A stretch of 64,000 bases of DNA, taken from contig PCDI01000003.1 in the NCBI GenBank assembly GCA_002778195.1, positions 3,245,913 to 3,309,912 of the forward strand, written 5' to 3'. Below the pieces are notes generated by a model, which had not been told where the DNA came from, did no database searches, and was given only the letters and a program-made list of their open reading frames with translations. The position numbers and the translations under genes were made by a program. The stretch comes from Raffaelea ambrosiae. Lineage: Eukaryota; Ascomycota; Sordariomycetes; Ophiostomatales; Ophiostomataceae. Shown piece after piece: positions 22,478 to 34,055 of this stretch (positions within the stretch are counted from its first letter, which is position 1; each line of letters begins with the position of its first letter).

Positions 22478-25400
22478 ATGGACTCGTACATCAGAGACGT
22501 GGCGCGCTCGCCCGTCGACCGGTCATGGGCGCCGCGCGACGACAACCGAGGCAAGGATGACCGCGACACATTCTACCGTGGTCGCTCTCCAGGTAAGACA
22601 CGAGGGATACCGTCCGGATATTACCTACCGCGCTGTTGTTGCCGTCGAAGACACACAAGAACACGCAATCTGACATCCCTTCCCCCCCTTTTGCAGGAAA
22701 TGACCGAGGACGCCGCTCTGGCCGCTCGCGCTCACCCACCACCGTCGACCGCTACGAACCGCGCTCTCGCGTGAGAGACGACTACGGCAGCGGGCGCGAT
22801 CGCGACCGCGATGACCGTCGTCGCATCGGCTCACCGCCTGCCAACATCGACCGCTACGTTCCTGGCCAGCCCCTACACCAGCAGCCGTCACCAGCACCTC
22901 AGGACAATGGCCTGCCGCTGCAGCCGCCGCCTCTACACCAGCCGCCGCCTTCCCTTCCGCTGTCCAACCCGATACCCGACCCGCTGAAGCTGCCGTACCA
23001 GGTTGGGTTCTCCTTCTTTGGCGAGTGGTGGCGTGCCAACGAGAAGATCAAGGAAGAGAAGGACCGCCAGCGGACTGGCCGCCGGCGCGAGCCCGAGCGC
23101 ATCCGGGGCCCCAAGGAGGCGCAGGAGGAGCGCGAGAAGGAAAAGGCCAAGATCCAAGCAGCCTACGATGCCTACAAGGAGGAGCTGCAGGGAAAGATGG
23201 CGCAGAACTTTGTGAAGCAACACAAGGAGGAGCAGTGGTTCCGCGAGCGTTACGTGCCCAAAATTCGCGACCGCTTCCGCCAGCAGCTGGACGAGTTCCG
23301 GAAGGGGTCATACAACCAGTGGGAGCAGGACCTGGACGCCGGCGTCTTTGACGAGTTCACTCTCGAGGGCATTCCCAAGAGCGAGAGCAACGGTGCCGGC
23401 GGCGTGGCGGAGAAGGAAGAGGGCGAGACCACGGCCAACGAGGTCTTGGGCGTGGGCGATCTGGTCCCCGCAGGTGGTGCAGCCGACCTGCGCGACGAGA
23501 GCCTGTTCCAGCCAACGCTCCTGATCAAGACGATCGCTCCTAGCGTCAGCCGTCAAAACTTGGAGTCGTTCTGCAAGGAGCACCTGGGCGAGGGCGAGGG
23601 CGGCTTCCGCTGGTTGTCGCTTAGCGACCCCAACCCGAGCAAGCGGTACCATCGCATCGGCTGGATTATGCTCAACAATGGCAGTGCCGATTCCGGCGAC
23701 GTCAAGAACGGGGACGGCGACATCGACATATCGTCTCCTGCCCCCACTGCTCCGGTCTCGATTGCCGAGAAGGCGCTCGAGGCCATCAACAGCAAGACAG
23801 TCAAGGACGAGGTGCGCGGCGACTTTGTATGCCATGTCGGCGTGCACAACCCGCCCACGAACCCGCGGAAGAAGGCCCTCTGGGACCTGTTCTCGGCGCC
23901 GGAACGTGTCGAGAAGGACCTGGGCCTGGTGCAGCGCCTGGTGAGCAAGTTTGAGGCCGATACCGGGTCCACATTCCACGGCGCCCTCAAGATCGAGGAG
24001 AAGGTCGAGGAGCTGAGAAGCGCCGGCCGTCTCCAGCCGTCGCAGGCAGCCGGCGGTGGTGCCCCGGCGTCTGGCAACGGCCGTGCAACGGGGCCGGCCA
24101 AGAAGAAGAAGAAGACCAAGAAGCCGCGCGACCTCGGTATGGATGTTGCTCTCGACGACTTTGAGGATCTGGGTGAGGACGACGAGGACATGGATGACGA
24201 CGACGAGGAGGAAGGCGAGGAAGACGAGGAGGGAGCTGTGACTGAGGATGCCGAAGAGGTGGATGACGAGGACCTGGTGCTCAAGAAGAAGCAGCTCGAC
24301 CTGCTGATCGAGTACCTGCGGCGCGTCTTCAACTTTTGCTTCTTCTGCGTGTTCGAAAGCGATTCGGTGCATGAGCTGACGCGCAAGTGTCCCGGAGGCC
24401 ATCTGCGCCGGCCGCGCAGCACGCTTACCTCCTCGGCCAAGGCTGTCGCCCGCGCTAGCGCCAATGGTGACCCGTTCCCCACCAAACGCCGTACCGAGTC
24501 GACGTCGGCGGATGCCGAAGAAGGCGAGGTGCAGCAGGAAGGCGGGGCTGGTGGCGGCGACAACCGCAAGCACCGCGGTGTAGCGGCCAAGTCTGAGCAA
24601 CAGCTCCAACGGGCATACAACTGGGTGCGAACGTTTGAGGAGAAGATCAACCAGGTGCTGGATCCAACCTCTGTGGACCTGCGCAAGTACGGCGGCAAGC
24701 CGCTTGAGGATGCTATGAACGACGAGCTGCTCAAGTTCGTCAAGCAGGAGGACGAGCACAAGTGGCGGTGCAAACTGCCCGAGTGCACAAAGCTGTTCCG
24801 AGAAGAGCATTTCTGGCGCAAGCACGTCGAGAAGCGGCACACCGAGTGGTATGACTCGTTGAAGGACGAGGTAAGTTCCTTTGAGATGTTCTACAGTCGT
24901 CCTTCTTCTTCATGCTGACCATCTAGTTTGAACTCATCAACGCATACGTGTCCGACCCGGCACACATCGCGCCGTCTCGGACGGATGCCAACTCCAACGG
25001 ACACTTCCCGCCCACAAACGGGCAGACGCCGACAGGCACTCCCCGCGGCTTCAGCCTGCAGAGCTACTCGCTCAACAACGTCCTGCCGTCCGTGCCGGGC
25101 TTTTCCGTGCCGCCGGGTGCGTTCAACATGTTTAATCCGGTGGCTATGCAAGCGGCTGGCGGATGGAATGCGCCCACTGCGGGTGGCGGCGGCGACGACC
25201 GGGGTCAGGGGCCCATCCGTCGCGGCGGGCCGGGGAGCGGCCACCGGTACAACAACCGGTCCAACCCGTACGACCGACGGCCGATGCGCTGGAGTCAGGA
25301 CGGCGGAATGAGCGGCAACCCAATGCACGGATTCCGCGGCGGCCGCAACGGTGTGCCGCCCGCCGGCTTTGTCGGCATGGGCGGCGGCAGTGGCGGTGGC

Positions 25401-25529
25401 CGCTGGGGAGACGGCGCTGGAGGCGGAGCAGCCGTGGGCCCGCGCGAAGCAATCCAGGGCCGCACCATCAAGAGCTACGAGGACCTGGACCAGGTGGCGG
25501 GCGGCGGTGGCAGCGAGCTGAACTACTAG
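22478..25529 (+). CDS. ARS2: ARS2/Serrate-family RNA effector protein
   Basis: Three exons, 22478-22592, 22697-24870 and 24927-25529, giving 963 residues. Donors are GTAAGA and GTAAGT; acceptors TGCAG and TCTAG. After an Arg/Asp/Ser-rich N terminus and a Pro/Gln stretch comes the Serrate/Ars2 N-terminal domain (PYQVGFSFFGEWWRANEKI, then FRERYVPKIRDRFRQQLDEFRKG). An RRM-like central region and an acidic Asp/Glu run follow. The conserved ARS2 core with RRVFNFCFFCVFESDSVHELTRKCPGGHLR comes next, then the C2H2 finger (CKLPECTKLFREEHFWRKHVEKRH). The Gly/Arg-rich C terminus ends RTIKSYEDLDQVAGGGGSELNY. ARS2 links the nuclear cap-binding complex to RNA decay, export and small-RNA processing; the S. 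pombe counterpart is Pir2. The start gives a family-like MDSYIRDVARSP N terminus. The frame stays open for 78 codons past the TAG, see findings. Confidence 0.94.
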
Positions 25530-26423
25530 GAGAGTAAGCCACCGCGGCATCCGCCACCGGAGAGACTGCCGAAGGAGAGCAGCGACTCCGAAGAAAGGCT
25601 GCAGAAGACACGGAAGACTGGGGAAGAGGACAACACCAACACTGACGAGAGGCTCGTGTTTTCCCCGCAAAGAGACACCGACTCGTTTTACGTTGTAGGC
25701 CGTGACAAGAGCGGCGGCATGGACATTGACATGGACGCCTATGACAGCGGAGACGAAATTGGTTAGGCCAGCAGGGGAACTGGACAGTCCATGTCTTGTT
25801 TGATTTTGATTTGTGTTTCTGCCTTCTTGGGTGTTCTCTATTTATATGTACATCACATAAAACCAAGGTCAAGCGATAGGAGATCGGGAGGAGAGGACAG
25901 GTGTGGTGGAAGCAGTCACTAGTGATAATGGGGGGGGGTAATCCGGGACAAAAGCACAACCCAGAACGCGTCAGGCTCCGCGAGCCATCTGTATAACTAG
26001 CTAGTCTGTAGCGAGGCAATCGATGATTTTAGGTTGTTTGTTGGCCCCCCGCTGTGTAGTTCTCTTGTTTTTTGATGCTCTTGTTTATGTCCTGCTACAT
26101 TATGTTATCTTTATACTCTTGTTGCGTTTCAACCTTGCCACATTTCTGTTGTCTATTCTGTTTCTTGAAATGAATGGCATTTATGGCTGTTGTGGCTTGT
26201 CCTTTGCAATGCAATGCATTTTACAGTATCTCATGAGGACAGTATCGCATGAGGATATATTCCTTTCCCTCGAATCTCTTTTTTTCCTAATGCTCCTATT
26301 TTGGTCTACCGTAAAAACTTCGCAATATTCACGCTTGTATTTCTGACCTCCTTTCTGGTTCTGTTGACCATTCCCCCCCACCATCTCTCTCTCTCTCTCT
26401 TCCTCTTACAACACCTCCTCCCT
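25530..26423. other. Convergent intergenic; first 237 bp still coding-like
   Basis: The ARS2 frame continues after its stop to a second TAG at 25764-25766. The rest is 3' flank of ARS2 and CCT4, AT-rich from 26.0 kb, with a short (TC)n run near 26387-26400. No separate gene is seen. Confidence 0.5.
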
Positions 26424-28471
26424 TTACCTACTCAGGGCAATGTCGTCTATCCGCAGAATCATCTTGACCGTCTCCGCCGCCAGCTCGATGGAGCTCGTGC
26501 TCACCAGCAGCGGCTGCAGCACGTTCTCCTTGGCAATGTTGGCATTCACGCCGCCCGACTTGATGCTCACACCGGCGTTCAGCTCGCCCCGCTCGTGCCG
26601 GTGCCGCAGGTCCGTCACCACCTTGATCGGGTTCAGACCCGCGTTCTCCGCCAGCGTCGTCGGGATCACCTCGAGGGCCTCGGCAAACGCCTTCCAGCAG
26701 ATCGCCTCTGTGCCCGGCAGCGCGCGCGCCTGCTTGCTCAGCTGCGCCGCAATCTCAATCTCGGGCGCGCCGCCACCGGCAATCAGCGCCTTCTTCTTGA
26801 CCAGGCACCGCACCACACACAGCGCGTCGTGCAGCGACCGCTCGGCCTCGTCCAGGATCAGGTTGTTGGCGCCGCGGACGACCACCGAGACGGTCCGGCC
26901 AGTGGTGCCGCGGTTCGCGGCGGCGGCGGCGGCGGCGGCGGCGGCTGTCTTCGACGAGGCCGTCGACGACGACGAGCTGGCCACGGTGCCCGTGACCTTG
27001 ACCATGCGCGAGCCCGACGAGGAGACCTCCTCGACCAGGTCGGCGCTGCCGAGCTTGTCCTCGGTGAACGAGTCAATGTCGGCAATGGGCTTGCAGCCGG
27101 TCGACTTGCAGATGAACTCGACCTCGTCGCGCTCAATGTCCTTGACGGCCATAATGTTGAGCTTGGCGAGGAAGTGCAGCGACAGGTCGTTGACGGCGTC
27201 GCGCAGGATGGATTTCTGGATGAGCAGAACATTGCACTTGGCCTTCTTGATCTTCTTGACCATGTTGAGGAGGTACAGGCGCTCTTCCTTGACGATCTTA
27301 TCCATCTGGCGGTAGTCGTTGACGGCAATGGTGTTTTCCATCTGTCATAGGTCGGCAGCATTAGTCACTGGTGTAAGGAAAGAGGAGAGAGAGAGCATGC
27401 AAGCCAAAACAACAAAAGCAGAAGCAGAACGAAGAAAGAAAAAAAAAGCGAAGAAAAGGGCTGAAACGTACATCCGGCTTGGGAGGACTCAGCTGGAACT
27501 GGATCAGGGCAATCTTGGCCTTTTCGATGCGGATGGGCCCGCCGGCGTTCTTGAGCACCGGCTGCGTCAGCACCAGCCCGTCGACCAGCTCGCTGTCCTC
27601 GATCGTGCCGCCGACCTTTTTGATGATGCGAATGTTCTTCAGGTCCACATTGTCGGCCGTCTTGATGTCGATCGTCTTGGTCACCGCGTTGACGGCCATG
27701 GGGCCGAGCAGGTTGGCGTACTGCGACACGATCTTGGACGACAGCGACGTGTTGGCCGCCTGCAGCAGCGCGCTCGTGTCCGTCAGCGCCACCGGCTGCG
27801 ACATGCCGTGCAGCACCTCGACCGCCGCGCCGGCGGCGCGCTGGAACGCCTCGGAAATCACCGACGGGTGGATGCCCTTGGACAGCAGGCGGTCGGCGGC
27901 GCCCAGCAGGCTGCCGCAGATGACCACGACCGACGTCGTGCCGTCGCCGGCCTCGACGTCCTGTGCGTGCGACAGGTTCACGAGCATCTTGGCCGTCGGG
28001 TGCAGCACGGCCATGCTCTTGAGCATGGTGCTGCCGTCGTTGGTGATGATGGTTTCGCCCTTGCCGGAGCGGATCATCTTGTCCATGCCGCGGGGGCCGA
28101 GGGAGGTTCGAATGGCATCGGCGACAGCTAGAGAGCGGCAAGAACCAGTCAGTACGGTGGTGGTGGTAGTGGTGGTGGTGGTATTCCTGGCTATCACAGA
28201 ATAGGGGTCTAAAGGGTCCAAAGGGTCCAAAGGGTCTAAAGGGTCGAAAATGGGGACTGACCTCGTGCAGCGACGATGTTGGCTGACCGCACAGCGATGG
28301 GCTTCTCCTTGTCCTGCAACACATGTCAGTACGTTCCGTAGCGTCTGTGGATTCGTTTCCGCCCAAGAGAACAGCTCCCGGGAGGATCCCATCCAGCATC
28401 GCAAACATGTCAAGCAGACGCACTTTGAAAGCAGCATTGGAAGGGCCAGCGCCCGCAGCGACTGCTGCCAT
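26424..28471 (-). CDS. CCT4: T-complex protein 1 subunit delta (CCT4 chaperonin)
   Basis: Four exons on the minus strand: 28471-28424, 28313-28262, 28127-27472, 27341-26424, giving 557 residues. CCT4 is one of eight subunits of the cytosolic CCT/TRiC chaperonin that folds actin and tubulin. Group II chaperonin motifs are present: RTSLGPRGMDKMI, the ATPase loop NDGSTMLKSM, and GDGTTSVVVICG. The subunit is set by delta-specific stretches: PPKPDMENTIAVNDYRQMDKI spans the exon 3/4 join, then KCNVLLIQKSILRDAVNDLSLHFL, KDIERDEVEFICKSTGCKPIA and GSADLVEEVSSSGSRMVKVTG. Between that last stretch and GRTVSVVVRGANNLILDEAER is an extra block of about 27 Ser/Thr/Ala residues with a ten-Ala run. Intron 2 carries a tandem 9-mer. 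The gene diverges from RPT1, sharing about 600 bp of promoter. Confidence 0.96.
28204..28246. repeat. Tandem 9-mer AAGGGTCYA in CCT4 intron 2
   Basis: Four to five head-to-tail copies of AAAGGGTCC or AAAGGGTCT lie within the intron between CCT4 exons 2 and 3. Confidence 0.9.
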
Positions 28472-29079
28472 GGCTGCGAAGGGGGGGTGTGTGTGCGGTG
28501 GGAACCGGTTATGCCGTCAGGAGGAGCAGCCGAAGAATCAACTGGGCAAGCGAAAAGGAAAGTCGCAAAAAGTGGTTGTATATACTTTCGTGTCGTGTTT
28601 GCTGTCTGCCTGAAGCTTTTCTCCCACAAGCAGCAGCTTCCAACCGTTTTGGCGGGGCCAAATTCAGTTTTTTTGAGTTCTGCCTATCTGCATAAAAAAG
28701 TTATCTGCTTATCAAGAATACCGCTGAGTGGCACGCTAGCTCCACAAATGGACTAGCGCACATAGCCGCGCAGCCAGGGACAGCTCAAGGCAACACGGGC
28801 ATTACGCTTGTTGAGCAAGCATCGCCATTAGCAACGACGTCCTTTTCTGGCGGCTGCTCTACTCAGCTTCCCACACTTTGTGACAACCCGAGCCACCTCC
28901 GACGACATCCACCCCCGACACGACAACGACGACGACCATCCTTCCACTCGACAGACGATAGCTGACAGACATTGATATTTCCCCCGTTTGATCCTCCTTT
29001 TCACCTTGGACGCATCCGATCCGTTGCCTGGCAGCCTCATCCCCCCGAAACAGCGTGTTGCCTCAGAGCCTCAGCCAAG
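28472..29079. promoter_or_regulatory. Divergent promoter of CCT4 and RPT1
   Basis: The start codons of CCT4 (28471, minus) and RPT1 (29080, plus) are 608 bp apart and divergent, so their promoters must share this interval. No yeast-type proteasome element (GGTGGCAAA) was found by eye; a related GGCGGGGCCAAA lies near 28651. No other gene fits here. Confidence 0.55.
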
Positions 29080-30668
29080 ATGGTGCGTTCCCGCTTGCCT
29101 GAGCTCCTACCCGAGGAAGAAGAGACGAGGAAGGGGGAAAAAAGGACAAACAAGGAAACGGGGTTGCTGTTGTGTGTCCTCTGCTAACATCAGAGATAGC
29201 CTACTGCAAGAGGCAAGGACTGGGAAAAGTACCAGAAGAAGTTTGCCGACGACGAGATCGAGGAGAAGAAGATTGCCCCCTTGACAGATGAGTACGTTGT
29301 GAGATTTTGTTCCCTCTCTTCTATCCCACAGCTTCTTGCTGGCGCGCTCTCTTCTCTTCTATCCTACAGCTCCTTCCTGGTGCGCTACTCTCTTTTTTTA
29401 TCCCGGCCATTGCTAACCCACAACCCACCTCTCCCTACAACAGAGACATCCAAGTACTCAAGACCTACGGTGCTGCCCCGTACGGCGCGGCCATCAAGAA
29501 GCTCGAGCAGCAGATCAAGGAGAAGCAGCAGAGCGTGGACGAGAAGATTGGTGTGAAGGAATCCGACACGGGGCTCGCACCGCCGCATCTCTGGGACGTG
29601 GCCGCCGACCGGCAGCGCATGCAGGAAGAGCAGCCGCTCCAGGTGGCCCGTTGCACCAAGATCATTGCCGACGAGCGCGACGACTCCAAGAGCAAGTACG
29701 TCATCAACGTCAAGCAGATTGCCAAGTTTGTCGTCCAGCTGGGCGACCGGGTGGCGCCCACCGACATTGAGGAGGGGATGCGCGTCGGCGTGGACCGCAA
29801 CAAATACCAGATTCTGCTGCCGCTGCCGCCCAAGATCGACGCCAGCGTCACCATGATGACCGTCGAGGAGAAGCCCGACGTCACCTACGGCGACGTCGGC
29901 GGCTGCAAGGAGCAGGTGGAGAAGCTGCGCGAGGTCGTCGAGATGCCGCTGCTGTCGCCCGAGCGCTTCGTCGACCTCGGCATCGACCCGCCCAAGGGTG
30001 CCCTGCTGTACGGCCCGCCCGGCACCGGCAAGACGCTCTGCGCGCGCGCCGTGGCCAACCGCACGGACGCGACGTTCATTCGCGTCATTGGCAGCGAGCT
30101 CGTGCAAAAGTACGTCGGCGAGGGCGCCCGCATGGTGCGCGAGCTCTTTGAGATGGCCCGCACCAAGAAGGCCTGCATCATCTTCTTTGACGAGATCGAC
30201 GCTATCGGCGGCGCCCGCTTCGACGACGGTGCCGGCGGCGACAACGAGGTCCAGCGCACCATGCTCGAGCTCATCACCCAGCTCGACGGCTTCGACGCCC
30301 GCGGCAACATCAAGGTCATGTTCGCCACCAACCGGCCCTCCACCCTCGACCCGGCCCTCATGCGTCCCGGCCGCATCGACCGCAAGATCGAGTTCTCGCT
30401 GCCCGACCTCGAGGGCCGCGCCAACATCCTGCGCATCCACGCCAAGAGCATGTCCGTCGAGCGCGACATCCGCTGGGAGCTCATCTCGCGCCTGTGTCCC
30501 AACGCCACCGGTGCCGAGCTGCGGAGTGTGTGCACAGAGGCCGGCATGTTTGCCATCCGCGCGCGCCGCAAGGTGGCCTCCGAAAAGGATTTCCTCAGTG
30601 CCGTCGACAAGGTCATCAAGGCGAATCTCAAGTTCAACTCGACGGCGTCGTACATGCAGTACAATTAG
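29080..30668 (+). CDS. RPT1: 26S proteasome regulatory ATPase RPT1 (subunit 7)
   Basis: Exons 29080-29082, 29200-29291 and 29444-30668 give 439 residues. The first coding exon is only the ATG, followed directly by GTGCGT; the next exon begins PTARGKDWEKYQKKF, the usual RPT1 N terminus. RPT1 is one of six AAA ATPases in the base of the 19S regulatory particle, unfolding substrates for the 20S core. The OB-fold region has RCTKIIADERDDSKSKYVINVKQ; Walker A is GPPGTGKTLCARA near residue 221, Walker B IIFFDEIDAIGG near 281, then the arginine-finger region ATNRPSTLDPALMRPGRIDRK. The C terminus is SYMQYN, as in other RPT1 proteins, which lack a canonical HbYX. Exon edges rest on splice motifs and frame; the ATG-only exon explains the absence of any other suitable start. 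Confidence 0.95.
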
Positions 30669-31276
30669 GAGGGAGGAAACGGGAGGGGGGGAGGGTGTTG
30701 GTCCATTTGTTCCTTGGGGTTTCACTTTGCGTCTTTTGCGCGTTGTTTCGTTGCCCGGGTTATCCCTTTTTTTTTTGTGCCTTTGAGTTCCACTGTACGA
30801 GTAGAATAGCATGAGGTTTGCCATCTGTCTAGAACAAGATAGAGAGAAGACGAAGAAAGAAAAGAAAAGAAAAAAAAAAACCTCCAAAAAGCAGGCATAT
30901 CACTTGCAGTTTCAGAGCGAAGCAAAAAAAAAAAAAAAAAACCCCCAAAGGTCAAAAAGAAGTATTTTGTGTGTGATTGAGAAAGAAGTATTCTACCAAA
31001 AGATAACATAACAGGCTGGCTTGTGGATATCATGATGCTCGAGTAGTCTTTGTTTACAGTATGTGCAAGGTGCTCCGTGTTCCATCCTGTCCCTGTTCCT
31101 GTCCTGAACGTGAAAATGCTCATTTCTAAACGCCCTCCCCCAAGTCCCAAAGACAACCGTACCGACCCATACGCCACTATATAATAATACCAGAAAAAGG
31201 AAGATAGCAGGATGCTGAACGCGAGGGGGAAACTGTGCGTTAACAATAGCTATGCTGTCCTGCCCAGCCACTGTGA
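30669..31276. other. Convergent intergenic, no gene seen
   Basis: About 600 bp of 3' flank for RPT1 and the Cys-rich gene, with poly-A and AAAGAAAAG runs between 30.85 and 30.95 kb. Confidence 0.6.
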
Positions 31277-32203
31277 TCATCCCTCCAGGTAAGGCAGACA
31301 TCCCAGACACACGACGTCGCCGTCTGGCCCGCGCTCGACACAGCATTGGCTGCAGATCATGCGGCGGTGGTCGCCCTTGGGCCGTGGCCGGACATTCTCT
31401 TGCTGCTGCTGTGCGTGGAAAGACGCAGCCGTGTGTGGTTGTGCCTGGCCGTGAATCGTCTCCTGTTTGTCCGCATCTCCTGACTGCTCCGCCATCGCGC
31501 CCCTGGCTGCTACATCGGTCATGGAAAAAGAAGGCGTGTTGTTGTGCTGTCTTTGAAGCGACTGCTGATGTTGCTGATGCTGCTGATGCTGCTGATGCTG
31601 GTGGTGGTTATTGTTGTTGGTGTTTGGCTGCGTGCCATTAGTTGATGCAATCGTGACGGCCGTGGCCCTCCTGGACCCCAAGCTTGTTCCCCAGCCCAGG
31701 CATTCCCGCAGACAGACAAAGCACGTCCGCTGTCCGCAGCCCTCGCAGTCGGCCAGAGAGTTGAGGTCACATTTCCGTCGTGGCGCGCGGTGGCAGATGT
31801 GGCATGGACGGAGAAGAGCGGTCGAAGTCGTTGTGGTCGTAGTCGTCGTCGTAGTGGTGGTGGTGGTGCCCTGTGCGCGATCTTGTTGCGGTTGTGACCG
31901 GCGGTCGTTGTCGTCGTTCTCGAGGCGCACGCGCTTGATCGGAAGGATTTTGCGGTTGGAGTTGAAGTTGTGGTGACCGTTGCTGTTGTTGCTGTTGCTG
32001 CCCTGCATCACAGCATCGTCGCCGCCGCCACGGTTGCCCACGAGAATGGTCAGGACATTGTTCGAGGGCGTATCCTCGGGGCCGTCCCAGTGTCGCTTCT
32101 TGGCCAGGAGAGTTGTGCCGTTCGTGGACGGCGGTGTGCTGTGCATGTTATGGCCGTGCTGGTCACCAGAGACCGCGAAGCCTTCCTGGGCCACAGAAGG
32201 CAT
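31277..32203 (-). CDS. Cys-rich zinc-binding protein of unknown function
   Basis: Intronless, 308 residues from the ATG at 32203 (MPSVAQEGFAVSG). The frame stays open upstream to 32650 without a better start, so the N terminus is uncertain. Two Cys clusters stand out. The first (about residues 148-185) reads C-x2-C-x8-C-x7-C-x2-C-x4-C-x2-C-x3-C, starting PCHICHRAPRRKC. The second is at the C-terminal end (C-x2-C-x12-C-x2-C, starting CSQCC). Together they could bind two or three zinc ions, like B-box/ZZ or treble-clef folds. A basic RKILPIKRVRLE stretch could be a nuclear signal. Between the clusters lie a Thr run of about 14, an Asn/His/Gln repeat and a Gln run encoded by trinucleotide-like tracts. 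I know similar filamentous-fungal hypothetical proteins but no function. Likely a real gene because the Cys spacing persists across low-complexity linkers. Confidence 0.7.
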   Translation of the reverse strand: MPSVAQEGFAVSGDQHGHNMHSTPPSTNGTTLLAKKRHWDGPEDTPSNNVLTILVGNRGGGDDAVMQGSNSNNSNGHHNFNSNRKILPIKRVRLENDDNDRRSQPQQDRAQGTTTTTTTTTTTTTTSTALLRPCHICHRAPRRKCDLNSLADCEGCGQRTCFVCLRECLGWGTSLGSRRATAVTIASTNGTQPNTNNNNHHQHQQHQQHQQHQQSLQRQHNNTPSFSMTDVAARGAMAEQSGDADKQETIHGQAQPHTAASFHAQQQQENVRPRPKGDHRRMICSQCCVERGPDGDVVCLGCLPYLEG

Positions 32204-34055
32204 ATTTATGCTTGGCTTGTCGCGGGTGTGTTGGTGGTGAGAGGCGATATGGCAGCAATACGAGTCCGGGTGAAAAAATTCACGGTCAGACAAGACCAGA
32301 GGAACCCTCTCCTCCAACCCGACCCGTACGTTATCAAAGAAGAGTGGTGTATTGCTGTTCGCAGGTGTCCTCGGGGTGTTTGGTTGTGCAGCAGCAGCTT
32401 GCGTTTTGTCGTCGCAGACCTCGGGTGGCCTCGAGAGAAAAGGAGGCGAACCAGAGGAGGTTGATCCTATTATTTTGCAGAGGCGGCGAGGAAAAACAAA
32501 AGCTCGGAGTAAATAATAAATAAAATGGCCAATGCTGCTGGCGTGTTGATAATCTGGGGCTACCAGTAATAAAGCTGGGCCAATCCAGCGCCACACGGTG
32601 CCTGAGCTAACAGGTGGTTGGTGTGCATAGTGGCTGCAGAGGTGTTGCAAGGCGTGGTTCAGCGGGCAGCCCAGCGCCCATTAGCAGGGCGCCACGGACC
32701 CAGTTGGCTAGAAGTTTATTACGTAAGTTCCGAGTCCGTTAAAGTACTGTATATGTTGCCTACAGGCGGCGATGGAGCATGGGAAGACGGGTCGGCCGAG
32801 GGGGGCATCTCTTGATGTGGTATGTTGCTATGAATCTCCTGTTTTGTCATAACACACTCTTCGGTGTGCTTACGCTCAGGTCACGGCTATCATTACACAT
32901 TCAGCCCACTACTGCCTTAGATCCGAATGCCAGAGCTTCCAGAGTTCGATGGTAGCAATATGGCCGAAAAAGAAGCCCGAAAACATACCCGTGTAGGGAG
33001 CACCTTGTTGTAAACGAGGACGGCTTTCGCGTATCTCGGAGGTCGGGCCCAATCTCGGCCCATTGCAGGAGCGGTTTGATGGTGAAAGCGGATTGCAGCT
33101 TTCGGTGTACTCGCAGATACATTAGTGGAATCTCCAGTGCTATGATGTCGACCACCAGCTGCCGAGTCGGTGTTATGGGAGTTTTTCTTAGTCCTTACTC
33201 TAGGCCTGCTAGTTGTCAACATTCAGCACTCCTCCTGCAGGCTGGCCAAGTTTGCTGCAGTGCCACCGCATAGTAACCTGTTCTGTCCTTGGCGCGTATG
33301 CAGACAGTAAACCCCGCGAAAATTGCAAAGCATCTTATCTCACTGCAGCCACTTTCCCCGAGCTGCCAGCCAGTTCCAATGCACGATGGGATCAAGTAAC
33401 TAAAACATGCTTCTGAAGGGAAAGTTCTTACACAAGCAGCGGGTCACGTGCAGGAGAGCAATCGCCGTAATCGCACAAGCTCCACAGGGCGTTTGCCGGG
33501 ATGTTGGCTGCCTACATTTCGTCACGTTTCCCGCAGTGTTTTTATCCCCTTCCGCAGGCGTTTCTGTTCCTTCTGTGGCATTCCTCTCCACTTTTTCCAC
33601 CTGTCCAAAACTAATCACGCCCTGGACCAAAAGTCCATCCCCCCCACCCCACCTGACTCTTACTGGTCGTTCGTCCCTTCCTCGCTGCCGCCTCTGGCTC
33701 CTTCCCAGTGTGTCTGGCGTCCCCCCCCATCTTTTTTCCCTTCGCTCTTTCTTCTCTGAGCCGCAAAAAACTTGCCTTGCTCAAACCATTCCCACACACA
33801 CACACACACACATCATCATCATCACCATTTTCGTCGCCCGCCCGTCGTTGTCTGCCAGCATTTCTCGACAACAACAAGACCTCCGACATTCCCGAAAGCA
33901 GCGTTTTCATCTTTTTTTTTTTCTGTTTGTCCCTCATCGGTCGATCGGTGTTTAATTCGGCTCCGACTTTGCTTTTTTTGCTTCTCATCTATTCTCCTCC
34001 CCAACATCATCACCAAAAATAGGCTGCCCGATTTCAATCACACGGCCATCAAGAT
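32204..34055. other. Intergenic, divergent promoters of the Cys-rich gene and SF3B6
   Basis: About 1.85 kb. The left 450 bp is open in the Cys-rich gene's frame and may be leader. The middle shows no coding signal. From about 33.5 kb the plus strand is CT-rich SF3B6 leader, including a (CA)n then (TCA)n simple repeat at about 33791-33825. Confidence 0.5.

Noticed and set aside
23308..24842. Long minus-strand frames (510 and 429 residues) opposite ARS2
   Set aside because: Shadows of the ARS2 coding strand with no family resemblance.
29385..30887. 500-residue minus-strand frame opposite RPT1
   Set aside because: Antisense shadow of the AAA ATPase.
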